Numbered from the stretch's first letter, positions 50,200-62,115 are shown. The stretch is DNA of 64,000 bases from Sipunculus nudus (GCA_026874595.1 CM049306.1:82608142-82672141), one strand, 5' to 3'. Numbers and translations are program-made. The notes: generated by a model not told the origin, from the letters alone.

Positions 50200-51577
50200 C
50201 TCAGATCATACCAAATGTTTGTTAGGGATAAATCTCACTTTTTACCCATTTTCTAGTTTTCAAACGAATGTCAACCGTACCTTAGGGAAGGTCACTTGCT
50301 GCATTGTTTGCCCCACCTTAACTGGGTTGAGAGGAAAGACGTCACTGAGGGATCAGAGAAAAACACGTGTGGCGATTTCCCGTGCACACCAGATGGCCTA
50401 CACGCATATGTCTGGACCAAGACAGATTTACCTATTTACAGCTAACATAAAAAGTCAACAAAGTCAAACAAATTCCTAGTGGAAATACCGGTCTAAATAT
50501 GAGGCCGGCAAAATAGTTCATATGGAACAGAGGAGTCACAGAAAGAAAGGAGGATTAGAGGGTTTAAAAAGTAGAACCCTACATTACAGGTTTGGGTCCA
50601 GATGGAATTCTGTTAATATTTAGATATACATTTATCTTTGTATATGCTACAATCTCTTTGTGCTGTTCTCATATGTTTGACCGCAGATGTTACGACTTTT
50701 GCAAATATAAAGATGAATATTCAAGACTTTATTTTATGCAGCTGGGTCATATAGGGGAAGACAATAACTAACCATGTCCATTTGCAATGACAAAATATTA
50801 TATTATTAATATAAATAAATGTTTCTGTGGCTGTAAAGTTATTAGGAATGTTAATTTTATTTTTGTGTTTTAATATGTCAACTACGAGCTTTTAGCATGA
50901 TTAAGAAACATGTCTTATTTAACTTTTTTTCGCCTGGAAAAGCCTAGTGCATGACAAGAAAATCTCGGCGGTAAGCGCCTGGCAATGGAGTCAGTCAGTT
51001 CCGTTTTATCCCAAAAGAAAACGAGATATCCAATCGCAGAGCTCCCTCTAAAAGCCCTTAATTAACCCCCTGGCCCGCAACTAGGCGATAAAAGGTAATA
51101 CGTCATGCGTACAGCCTTGTAAAAAGGCCATTTTTGGAATAATATCAGCAGTGTTGGAGATCTAGCGCAAACAATTTTAGCAGAAAGCCGTGAAACAAGA
51201 GACAAAAGTATCGCCGGGGGGGGGGGGGGCAATGAAAAATGAACTTAACTTGATATAGAAATATACATGTACTTATCAACCCATATCAATCCCGCTCCCT
51301 TCTCCCCAGACAGGTATCTAAGAAGTCTCTTCGGAGATGATATAGTGAACTCAAACAACATAGATAATTAACCGGCACTGGTTGACGAGGTATATAAAAC
51401 CTTTCTCGCCTGTAATTAACAAAGCCAGAAACCGTTGTCCTCGCCCGTTGTGCCATTAAAAACCGCCTCGTGAGTATTATTATTCCCATTATTATTACAC
51501 TTCGATGACTTTATATACCTGTCAAGTATGGTCCACTTGTAACTAACGTATAATTTCACTAAAAGCCCCCCCCCCCC
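50200..51577. other. Intergenic, nothing recognised
   Basis: A G run occurs at 51216-51228. The 127-codon frame 50096-50479 starts inside repeat D and carries no motif. Confidence 0.45.
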
Positions 51578-51741
51578 GAAAACCACTGTTATAGGCCTTT
51601 TTATCAGAGAAATAGCGAGTTTGCAAGTACTTCCGAAATATATTTTCAAATAAAATTACCAATAATCATAATATGAAAATTTTTACTTTTGAGTCTACAT
51701 TTACGTTTCGTCCAAACATTGCCCATGTTTTTACACTTCTA

Positions 51742-51787
<46 letters not shown>

Positions 51788-51879
51788 TATAATTTGCACT
51801 TTATCTGTATCAAATTAAAACCAGTTTCTGATTCTAGCCCCCCCCCCCCCCCTGTTGAAAAATCCTGGATCCGCCCCTA
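51578..51879. mobile_element. Internally deleted copy of the hAT-like element
   Basis: The left part AAACCACTG...ATAGGCCTTTTTATCAGAGAAAT matches 45463-45501. It then jumps at 51614 to GCGAGTTTGCAAGTACTTCC, matching 46712 onwards to CCTGGATCC, with only a few differences. The intervening 1.2 kb is absent. The right end CCTGGATCCGCCCCTA keeps the canonical terminal motif; the left terminus is degraded. Confidence 0.7.
51748..51788. repeat. (TA)n microsatellite
   Basis: TA array with one ACA break, within the element above. Confidence 0.95.
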
Positions 51880-52269
51880 GGGCGGATTTACACCAGTCCC
51901 TCCTTGTAATAAAAAGCTTTGTTAGCGAAACAAAATCTTATCAGGCAGAATCCTAATATCATAAAAGAACGCCAGAGACGCGCTTTATTGTCTTAACTAG
52001 TTATCAGTGACACTTCAAAATAATCCTTAGCCCTTATACAGCCACCATGAAATCTGTATCATAACATAACACTTTCATGATTGCTCAGGTTCTCTTTCAA
52101 TAGACAGTCCAATCAACAGGGCATTCAACTTTGTTTAAACAAAATCTATGCAAGGCTCCTTGAAAATGGTATTTTCATCAATGTTGCCGTTTTAGACATG
52201 CGTTAAAGACGCATTAAACCTAAACACTTAAGAATTAAGAATCAGAAGATTCACAAGTCTTTTTATTAC
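51880..52269. other. Intergenic, nothing recognised
   Basis: GGGCGGATTTACACC at its left edge may be another element terminus back to back with the preceding one. Confidence 0.35.
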
Positions 52270-53900
52270 AAACATCTCAACAGAGCTTTTTCTCAGAATT
52301 TTTTTCTAGTAGAAACCTCACCATACTTTCCTAGTAGTCACCTCATCAGTATTTTCTAGTAGACACCCCACCAGTCTTTTCTACCAAACACACCAAAAGT
52401 CTTTTCTAGTAGACATCTCATCACGGTCTTTTCTAGTAGACACCCCACCAGTCTTTTCTAGTAAACACCTCACCAGTCTTTTCTAGTAGACATCTCACCA
52501 GTCTTTTCTACAAGACATCTCACCACGGTCTTTTCTATTCGACAGCTCACCAGTCTTTTCTAGTAAACACCTCACTAGTCTTTTCTAGTAGACATCTCAC
52601 CAGTCTTTTCTACCAGACATCTCATCACGGTCTTTTCTATTCGACAGCTCACCAGTCTTTTCTAGAACACATGTCTCAAGTCTTCTCTACTTGACATTTC
52701 ACCAGTCGTTCTTGTAGACACCTCACCAGTCTTTGCTTGAACACACCTCACTAGTATTTTCTAGTGGACACCTCACCAGTCTTTTCTACGAAACAGCTCA
52801 CCATGGTCTTTTCTATTACACATCTCACCACGGTCTTTTCTAGTAGACACCTCACCAGTCTTTTCCAGAGGACATCTCACCAGTCTTTTCTAAGAGACAT
52901 CTAACCAGTCTTTTCTTGTGGACACCGCAGCAGATTTTTCTAGTAACATCTCACCATGGTCTTTACTAGAAGACATTTCACCACGGTCTTTTCTAGTAGA
53001 CATCTCACCACTGTCTTTTCTATTAGACAGCTCATCGGTCTTTACTAGTGGACATCTCACCAGTCTTCTCTAGTAGAAATGTAAGGTACCAGTCTTTTCT
53101 TGAAAACACCTAATCAGTCTTTACTTGAACACACCTCACCAGTCTTTTCTAGTGGACACCTCAACAGTCTTTATACATCTCACCATGGTCTTTTCTTGTG
53201 AACACCTCACCAGCCTTTTTAAGTAGACACCTCACCACTCTTTTCTACCAGACATCTCACCAGTCTTTTCTACTAGACATTCTTTTATTAGTAAGTAAAT
53301 ATCTCATGAGTCTTTTCTAGAGGACACCTCACAAGTCTTTTCTAGTGGACATATAACCAGTCTTTCCTAGTAAAAAGAAACCTCACCAGTCTTTACAAGT
53401 AAACAGCTCACTTTTGAAACTTTTCTAGTACATATCTCCCCAGTCATTTTAGGTGGACACCTCACCAGTCTTTCTACTAGATATCTCACCGGTGTTTTCT
53501 ACTAGAAATCTGACCATGGCCTTTTCTACCAGATATCCGTCTTTTCTGATAGACACATCAGCGTTTTTTTTCTAAAAGACATCGCACCAGAATATATTCT
53601 TCCAGTCACCTCGCTAATCTTTATAACCATACATCTCACCAGTCTTTCTACCAGACATCTCACCAGTCTTTTCTACGAGACAGCTCACCAGTCTTTTCTC
53701 CCAGGCACTTCTCAGACTCTTTTCAACCAGATATCTCTATTCCCTTATCATCTCACAAGACTTTTATTCCAGATATCTCACAGCCCTTTCCAACTTTTAT
53801 ATATCATACAGGTCACCAGAAAATTTATCCCGGACATCTCCCTGAAATGTTTATCTGAGACATATCATAGTTTTATTCAAGATACATCACAGGATTGTTT
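52270..53900. repeat. Degenerate 25/27-bp minisatellite, about 1.6 kb
   Basis: Roughly sixty tandem units with the core CACCAGTCTTTTCTAG followed by TAGACATCT. A second unit type is 2 bp longer (CACCACGGTCTTTTCTA). The two types alternate in places (for example about 52490-52560 and 52590-52660), giving a higher-order repeat. The array degrades gradually at the 3' side beyond about 53700. Units are not multiples of three and stops are frequent, so it is non-coding. Confidence 0.95.
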
Positions 53901-54436
53901 TTAATGCTAGACATTAGAAGTTGTTTATATTGGTCAAATAAAATGTCCAGTATGTATAATATTTTAGTTTAGTGATTTTATCAGAGTGCAGTCAACCAGA
54001 TAAAGACTGACATTTTGCTTGTTAATACTCAGCCGTGTAGGGCAGGTTTCCTGTGATCCCGGAGACCGCTGACCTTTGATTTTTTCACTCTGCATGGACG
54101 TATTTATCAGTGCCTTGTCTTTCAAGAACCATTCCTGTATTTTTCTTCTTATATATTTTTCTTTGATTTTACTTCTACTCTTACATATTCTTTAGTCTAT
54201 AATTTATTTGATCGTATGCTCTTTCCTGGTTAATTATCTAAAGAACTATTTATTCCATTTCAATATAGCTTTACCTAAGGTACGTTTGGGGTAACTTGAC
54301 CTGCCTACAGTTCAGTCAAACTGGGATATTTGTTTCATTCTTACAAATTGTACTGTATTTTTACATTATTATCAATAATTAAATTACCTGAATTCATACC
54401 TTATTAAAAAACATGGAAAATATTCCTAAAATATGA
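53901..54436. other. Intergenic, nothing recognised
   Basis: T-rich, no gene. Confidence 0.45.
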
Positions 54437-54480
54437 CCGCATGGCGGAGGCTTGTGTTACTTAGATTTTTTGTTTAAATC
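54437..54480 (+). repeat. 3' fragment of dispersed family D
   Basis: GCATGGCGGAGGCTTGTGTTACTT corresponds to the terminal block of family D. It lies just before a (TA)n array and LTR copy 3. Confidence 0.5.
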
Positions 54481-54490
54481 TTTTATCCGC

Positions 54491-54491
<1 letters not shown>

Positions 54492-54540
<49 letters not shown>
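54492..54540. repeat. (TA)n microsatellite
   Basis: TA array abutting the TG end of LTR copy 3. Confidence 0.95.
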
Positions 54541-54544
<4 letters not shown>

Positions 54545-55405
54545 ATAGATGTCTCTTTTATTGTATGCAGCAGTGTGTTTGTTCTTCGCTAGCCGTTGTC
54601 TGTTGCTATGACGGCAGAGCCCGGCCCACGCGTGGGGTCTGACGTGTAAACAGCGGTCATGCTTGTCTTGACTTTCTCGCCTGGCCGAGCCGGGCCGCCG
54701 ACGTGTGAACCCTGATATATGTGGAAACAAAGCGATGTTGTTCTAGATGTTTCCTGTAACACGTGTGTACTGTGTATCATTTTAGGTTATTTGGATTGTT
54801 CAAGAAATAGAAAGTTCTCGGCTTGAGGTGAAAGTTATAAATAAGGGGCCGTGTTTTAGAGCCAAACAAAGAGAGAGGAGAGAAATATTCCAGCTGACAC
54901 AGAAGCGTGTAGGTCCGTTGTTGACTTCCGATAAATGCGGCAGTTATAGATTTTCTTCTAAATATGTGACGGATCTTATATAGTCTTCGGTTTGCTTTCG
55001 GGATTATAACAAGAACTTCACTTTGGGATTACAACGGAATGATTTTGTGAATGAACTAGACTGTCATTCTCCGAGGGGATTTATGTGAACGGTCCATCTG
55101 GATTGTACTTTATACTTGTTACCGCCGTGACAGTGGTGGTATACAGGTACTGTACACTTTATTTATATACTTGTATTGATTTGCTGTTGTACTGTTGTTA
55201 TACTGTGGAATTGTATTGATTTAGTGTGTTGTAATGTTATGGTTGATTTAAGAATTAAATTATAATTATTTATTAACAAAAAAAAACTTATTTATTCATT
55301 CCCCTAGACATTTCACGCTGCCTAGTGTAACAGAATCTGATTTTTTTTATCTCCATTACAAAATTTATGTTGGTCACGACTACGTCATCTGTTGATATTA
55401 GGTTC
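54541..55405 (+). mobile_element. Solo LTR, subfamily A (copy 3), 3' end lost
   Basis: Starts TGTTATAGATGTCTCTTTTATTG like copy 1 and keeps the TATA box (TTATAAATA, about 54836-54844) and the CGTGTTTTAGAGCC block. It runs to ATTAGGTTC, where the final CGTAACA is replaced by TATATA. This suggests that slippage or expansion of the adjoining (TA)n array erased the terminus. Confidence 0.72.
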
Positions 55406-55407
55406 TT

Positions 55408-55470
<63 letters not shown>
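55408..55470. repeat. (TA)n-(GA)n compound microsatellite
   Basis: TA array to 55442, then GA array to 55470. Confidence 0.95.
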
Positions 55471-55474
<4 letters not shown>

Positions 55475-55967
55475 CGTGTATAGCCGTGTTAATTTCTTAG
55501 TGTATAGATTGCAGGATGAAGACACCTTAGTGTTGACTAACTGTTTAATTCAACCACGAGCCTTCGAGTGGAAAGGTATAGAAATTGGCTGTATGTATAT
55601 GTTAGATAAACAATTTTTAATGACCATAATGCATGGTATAGTGTGATGGATCTGTGATTGGCTACTCTGAATCTGTACCATGTTGACCCAGGTTCCGAGT
55701 GTTTTATTGTTATTTACCCATCATGCTAGGTTATGAGTGTCCCGGTTATGTTTAGTTCATGTCCTCTGACACATTAAAGGTTTGAAGTTCACAATGCTCA
55801 TTGGCTTAATGCTGATGATGATTGACGACTAATGTGGTTGCGATCTGGTTGTGCAAGTCCATGATTATGAATAAAGATAATCCATATATGAATGGTATAT
55901 TAAATGATATATTAAATAGTCTGTATCAGAAAGTTTACGTATAAGATGCTGACTTTGTCGGTTATTA

Positions 55968-56840
55968 TTATTTCGTGAACGCCTGAGATGTGATCTCATA
56001 ACACGGCGAATATGCACGTATGCACGAGGAAGACGTCACGTCATTATCGATATGGCGGGGTCGTTCGGTGCTATTAATATTAATGTCTGAAGTGTGCCAT
56101 GAACTGGCATCGCGTTTTAATCCTTTACTTATGGTGTCAAATTTGTCAATCAATTTTAGTTCCCATATTTGTCGTTGTCGTGTGTCGGTAAGGTGGCCCT
56201 TTAGAACGCAAATCTGCATGCATTCTGACGAGTGTTCCTGTTGAGTTAGTGTCTAGCGCTTTATTGGACTGTCTGTGGCCATAAATTCTGAGACTTAGCA
56301 TAAGGCTGGTTTCGCCTATATAAATAACTCCTGGACATATTTAACATAATATGGCATAGACTACACCTTTACTGGTGCAGACAAAGTGTCCCTGAATGGA
56401 GTTTTAGGCACCATGGATAATTAGGGTTTCGTTGCGGACTATGAGTGGGCATGTGCGGCAGCGCGGTCTTTTACATGGGAATGTGCCGTTGGTGTTATCA
56501 TATTTGAAGCTTTGATTTTGTACTGATGTTTTATGTAGATTATGGGGTTGTTTAAATGTGAGAAGTGGTGTGTCAGGAAAGAGGGGTTTTAATGTTGCGT
56601 CTGATTCTTATAAAGGTTGTAAATCATGAATAATTCTTTTTAGAGGTTTAAGTATACGAAGGTGATATGTTGTGTCTAACGGTGTGCGAGGGTTTTCTAT
56701 TTTTATTTTGGGAGCGAGTAGAGAGCTGCGTGAAATTTTAGTGGCTTTTCCTATTTGTTTTTTTTTTCTACTGTTTTCTGTTTGTACCCCATATTGATAA
56801 AAATATTTTGTAGTTTCGCAATGTTTCAATTTCTATCGGA
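55968..56840 (-). pseudogene. Penelope-like GIY-YIG endonuclease and RT thumb (broken)
   Basis: In order on the minus strand: RTPLDTTYH and PLKRIIHDL of the post-catalytic RT part (frame 56829-56608). Next is the cysteine signature PCKRPRCRTCP at 56446-56478, then FVCTSKGVVYAILC. YIGET (56308-56322) with the downstream LRIYGHRQS belongs to the GIY-YIG nuclease. The tail reads VLKGHLTDTRQRQIWELKLI and FDTISKGLKRD. Stops and frameshifts fall between the blocks. The first GIY triplet is altered (GVI). The family copies itself through RNA. Confidence 0.88.
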
Positions 56841-56867
56841 TATGTCGGAACATATCCTATTGTATCT

Positions 56868-57631
56868 TGTTACAGGTGCTCTTTTTATTGTGTGACACGG
56901 GCGTAACTCGTGTTGTTGTTACATTTTATGTTTAATCCGTACTGGTTGATCTGTCGTTGTCATGTGAACCTTGAGTTTTCACGCCTGGTCGTGGGTCACG
57001 TGATGAGCCTGGTGTGGGGAGATCCACAGCGCTGTTCTTTCTAGAGAATTCCTGAAACGCGTGTTTACTGTTGAGTAGGGTCCTTATAGAATGTTCTAGA
57101 AGTGGAAAATTCCCGGCTTGGGGTGTGAAGGTATATAAAGGGGCTGTTTTTTAGAACCAGAGGGTAGAGCAGAGCAGATACCAGCGGACGCAGAAGCGTG
57201 TGTCAGGGCCTTATCCGACGAATGCGGCAATTATAGATTTTCAAATACTTTCTCCTGGATTTTATACATTTGGACTTCAGTTTACTTTCTGTGTTGTTGC
57301 ATGAACTTTCAACTGGACTGTCATTCGCCGAGAGTTTACATTCAAAGGACTTATCGTGGTGACGGTGTTGGTATCGAGGTACTGTACCATAATCTTTCTG
57401 TGTGATTATATTGACTTGTTGCTAAAACGCTGTTTTACTGTATAATTGTATTGATTTAGTGCATTGTATTGTTAGGGTTGTTTTAAGTATAAATTATAGT
57501 CATTGTTAACAAAAAACCACTGACTTCTTTATTCATTCCCCTAGACATTTCACGCTGCCTAGTGTATATCTCCATTACAAAATTTGTGTTCATCACGCAT
57601 ACGTGATCTGTTTATATTAGGTTCCGTAACA
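56868..57631 (+). mobile_element. Solo LTR, subfamily B (copy 4), with ATCT target duplication
   Basis: A 764-bp element from TGTTACAGGTGCTC to CCGTAACA, flanked by ATCT at 56864-56867 and 57632-57635. The 5' region (GTGTGACACGGGCGTAACTC) groups it with copy 2. TATA box TATATAAAGG at about 57131-57140. It lies within the Penelope-like element and so inserted after it. Confidence 0.8.
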
Positions 57632-57723
57632 ATCTTAAGGCTTGGCTATAAGCTATAAGCTTCGAAAGATCGTGGTTGAATTAGTTAGAAAAACAGTTAG
57701 TCAACACTAAGGCGTCTTCATCC

Positions 57724-57779
57724 TGTTATCTATCTATCTATCTATCTGTCATCTATCTATCTGTCTATCTATCTATCTA

Positions 57780-57817
<38 letters not shown>
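57724..57817. repeat. (TCTA)n-(TA)n compound microsatellite
   Basis: TCTA/TCTG units to 57782, then a TA array to 57817. Confidence 0.95.
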
Positions 57818-57819
<2 letters not shown>

Positions 57820-59045
57820 GGAGTGGTTACCATAGAAACTTTGTGTCTACTTTGTATATCTTTTTACATCTGTGACGGGAGTACAGAGTATATATGAGTA
57901 ATCGTGAGAAGAACATTTGTCTAAGAATAGCCTGGCAAGGAAAGTATGCATATAAGTGTATTTTGGCGCATTGTTATTCAAGCGATGAAATATCAATAAT
58001 ATCACGATTACAGTACATATGGGGTAGCCATAGCCACATTCATTTAAGCATACATTTGTATGACAGTTTCCACCGTAAATATAAAACCGTATTTTTTTTT
58101 ATTCATGTTTAAGCACACATATTCCATCCATCGTTTCCGAACAACAATTATTATACGCTGATGTATATAACATGAACGCTTTTACAGTAGAAATATGCAT
58201 AATATTCCCGCTGGTATTTTTTAAGATATTATTCAAGGATCCCGTATAGGATGTCATAGCCGGAAGACAAGGGCAACCTAAAGGTTAATTTACTCCGTCA
58301 CTTTTCTAATCCGCGTAATGGGTGTATTTAATTACCTTTGCGAAGGCCAAGAATGTCGTACTACCGGGTCCTGAGGCCGAGCATCACTCAGTAAACTTCA
58401 TCTCCGAACACGAAGACGATACGTGACCGGCATCAGTGTATGCTTTCTCATATGATTATTCAGTTGGTTGCTGAGGATAACCGCGGAAGATCCAACAGAA
58501 TATTTACAACATGACTTAATTAGTTTTCTGGATCTTCATGAATTATTCTTAATCTGGCTTAACTTGATTTATTGATCGCGACTCCTTTCTATATACGTGT
58601 GGTGTTTTTGACTGGCGCTTATACAGACCATATGAAAATTTGAATAAATATTACTAAAATGTCATAGTTCTTTCCGGGTTCAAAGAATGCTTTGTAGAGT
58701 CTTATGATATGTTAGTTTTTTTGTTAATGTGATGACTGTGGTCTTGTTAAAATGACTCCTGTAAAATGTTTAGTGATGTCCTTCCCTTTAAACCATATTA
58801 ATTACATTAACATTATTTTCTATTTGGTGCATTAATTACTCAAGACGGATGTTCGTATATTACATTCATCTTCACCATTAGTATTCAAAGTACTGAAATT
58901 AGAACTCCGCTCATCTTAATGGACAAAAGAAACACCTTTTTGCATTTGCCCTGATGTAGAGATGACATTTCCATATGTGTGCTTTGGGTTATGAAAACAC
59001 TTCCAGGGTTGTTGAGGTAGCCTAAACATTAAAGTTGCGCAGCAT
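57818..59045. other. Intergenic, nothing recognised
   Basis: No gene or recognised repeat. Confidence 0.45.
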
Positions 59046-59897
59046 TGTTACAGATGTCTGTTACATGTGTTGTTGACACTTGGTTTGTGGGGCGCACGCA
59101 TAGCTCGCTATGGCAGCATCGCCTGGCCGAGTGCTGCTCACGTGTGAACCCTGGTGTGTAAAGACACAGCGCTCGTCTGGAAAATTCTAGGCTGTTCGCG
59201 CTCTATCAGAGCGTCTAATTGTTCTTTGGGCGCGTGTGTATTATGTATTGTTGGGTTTTTTGATTGTTCATGACACAGAAGTTTCTAGGCCTCTCGGGTG
59301 AGAAGCTATAAATTAGGGACTGTGTTTAGAGCCTGGTGAGGAAAGTAAAATATTCCAGTGGACACAGAAGAGTGGGAGTCACTTTGTGGACCTTTCCGAT
59401 CATTGCAGCAGTTGGTGATCTTCTTCGAAATTTTTAACAGATTTTATATAGTCTTCAGTTTGCATTTGGGATCACTACCAGAATTTCTCTTTTGGATGAC
59501 AACAGATTGATTTTGTGATTGAATTGGACTCTTATTCACTGAGAGGAATTTTGTGAACTGTTCATCTGGATTATATGCTTTAAAGGACTTATTGAGCTGT
59601 GACAGTTGTGGTATCCAGTTACTGTATACTTTATTTATTATACTGTGTAATTGTATTGATTTTACTGTTAAATTGTTGTTATACTGTGAAATTGTATTGA
59701 TTAAGTGTATTGTAATGTTAGGGTTGTTTTAAGAATAAATTATAATTATTTGTTAACAAAAAGATACTGACTTCTTTATTCATTCCCCTAGACATTTCAC
59801 GCTGCCTAGTGTTACAGAATCTGATTTTTATTTATCTCCTAAACAAAATTTATGTTCGTCACGACTACGTGATCTATTGTTATTAGGTTTCGTAACA
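59046..59897 (+). mobile_element. Solo LTR, subfamily A-related (copy 5)
   Basis: An 852-bp element from TGTTACAGATGTCTG to TCGTAACA. Flanks are AGCAT and AACAT, a possible 5-bp duplication with one mismatch. TATA box CTATAAATT at about 59307-59315 before GGGACTGTGTTTAGAGCC. AATAAA near 59734. More diverged than copies 1 and 3, so probably older. Not next to a (TA)n array. Confidence 0.72.
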
Positions 59898-61969
59898 AAC
59901 ATGATTGTCCATTTTCTGTCTTTAATGTTGACAGACGTTACAGAGGAAATCCTTCGAGTTCGAGGGCACATGGATGCTTATTTTTTTTTTTATTTAGATT
60001 CACGTTGACGTACCTTTTGTCAAAATGAAACATTAGTTCGACATCCCACCACAACCTTGACGAAAGACAGCGGTCTTTCTGCACACGAAGAAATTTAGAC
60101 TGCAGATCATTCGTTCTTTTAAACACTAATCGGTTTGTTCCAATAAAATGAAATAGTAGCTGAGCATTTTATATTTTTTTTAACTTTTATCATAGACAAC
60201 AGAACTTGAGTTCACTAAACAGAGACCGGAACTGATAGACCATAAACAGCTCAGACTAGATCATCATTTTTAAATTGCGAACAAATTTTGTGCATTTCTT
60301 TATTTTAACAGTTACCTTCTGTCATTTGTTAAATTCTAAGAATTGACACACTGTCAGGATAGTTGACACGAGCTCCTGGCCGGTCCTTTCCCATATCACT
60401 CAGTACTACACTACTCAGCTCTTTGAAACGATGACTAACATTTCATGTTTCACAACCTCCAGGGCAATAGGGGAAATCTAATAACAGCCGTGTTACTTTC
60501 CCACGGTATCAAGTGCTTTTGATCACAGATCTGTTATCACCAATAAAGTTTTGCCTCTGCAGGAGTGCCATTTTGTACCATTTAACCGGTCACAATACAA
60601 GGTAATATTGCTCTCTAGATTAAAGCTTATATATTGCTTTTTACTCAGTATTATAACTGATCATGTCGCTGAAAATTCATAAACTCTGACAACGAATGTT
60701 GTGTTATCTTTACCACCACTGTATCCGCTGATACATTCGTCAAATTATATAATCGTTTAATATAATAGCAGCATAATAATTAATGACTGGTATTATATCT
60801 AAATGAATAATAGACTAAATCAGCTAGAAAGCTGATTTATAACTTAAATTAAACGAGTGATGATGTTGGAATGATATTGTGATGTAGAGTGAAATAGAGC
60901 GACTGCATTTATCAATAAAAGTTTTGATAATTAAATCAATGACATGTCTATGTCAAAATTTGAAACTAAGGGTAACAGCATATCTTTCAAGATTTTAAAT
61001 TTTTATTATGTGAAAGTAAAGGTTACAACAATTAGGACACATCAAGAAGAGGAACTTATATCAAACCGGTAGTTAGTAGCAATATATAAGTAACAGGGTT
61101 TGAAATCGGTAACCCTTATTGAATTGTATAATATAACTCCTTTTAAAACTAGCAGAGAGCAGCCTACCGGACGCGCAAACAGTAAAAGTATGTAGTTTTT
61201 GGACCATAACATTACAACTTGCAGGTGAATATGCATTTTCAAGAAATATAAAAATGCGTTTTATATGTGAAATCAGGGTCGCAGTGTGGCTTTTAGAGAT
61301 ATCCTGAAACGACACAATAAGAAATTAGCCCGGAGACGCATACATCGTCTGTGTGATCTTTAAAGAACGTCTTTTTACCACAGGAGTGCCTGGGATTCAA
61401 GGAGCATTCCTGAAATCATTGTCATCTCAGAGTCCGGTACTCTTCTGTACTTCACGACAAAATTGCACAATATTTCTCCCTGATTCCAATAAATGAGACC
61501 CGTTTTTGTCCTCTGGTATTGATATCTGGAATCAGCTGAAGATGTAAAGGTATTAATTCCCGTACATTGCTAGCAGATAGGAAGTAGCTGGCGCCCACCC
61601 AGAAGACATACGGTTATAGAGCGGGTTATTGATCCCGGTCTATAAATAGCGATCAGTTTGATCATCTTCTGGACAGTAACGGTCATGTGTAATTGATAGC
61701 CCTTCCGGTCGGAAGCCAAAAGAACGTGCGGCGAAGATCAAGGGAATGTATAGACCAAAATCCCATCTCGTGGTCTTGTGTCGCTAATGACCGGAAACGA
61801 ATTAATCGACTTTTGTGAGCTTGAAAGTTTGAGTGAGTTTGTTCTTGCACTATTAAATACACAAGCACGACTCATATGTGAATATATACTAATTATATGC
61901 TGAACATATAACTGGTAATGGTCTGCGGAAATGCAGTCTTTCCTCTACAGTCTTAAAGAGCAATGATAT
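59898..61969. other. Intergenic, nothing recognised
   Basis: No gene evident; overlapping minus-strand frames at 61042-61315 carry no motif. Confidence 0.45.
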
Positions 61970-62027
61970 AGATCTTAGTCACTACCGCCGGTTTTTGTGT
62001 CAATACCGGCGGTAGTGACTCAGATCT
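61970..62027. repeat. 23-bp hairpin with 12-base loop
   Basis: Left arm 61970-61992 and right arm 62005-62027 are complementary at 22 of 23 positions, with ACCGGCGGTAGTGACT as the core. The loop is TTTTGTGTCAAT. The stem is GC-rich against an AT-rich background. The total length of 58 nt is short for an animal microRNA precursor. Confidence 0.9.
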
Positions 62028-62057
62028 ATCACATACTATGAGGTCTATCACATACAA

Positions 62058-62059
<2 letters not shown>

Positions 62060-62114
<55 letters not shown>
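62060..62114. repeat. (TA)n microsatellite
   Basis: Pure TA array. Confidence 0.95.

Positions 62115-62115
<1 letters not shown>

Larger units (their letters stand above)
55513..57724 (-). mobile_element. 5'-truncated Penelope-like element, split by a solo LTR
   Basis: The two edges carry inverted copies of one sequence: 55513-55570 (AGGATGAAGACACCTTAGTG...) and 57661-57724 read backwards (AGGATGAAGACGCCTTAGTG...). Between them lies the C-terminal half of a Penelope-type polyprotein on the minus strand. The solo LTR at 56868-57631 interrupts it, with ATCT on both sides. The outer edges abut (GA)n and (TCTA)n arrays. The catalytic reverse transcriptase core is absent. Confidence 0.82.
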
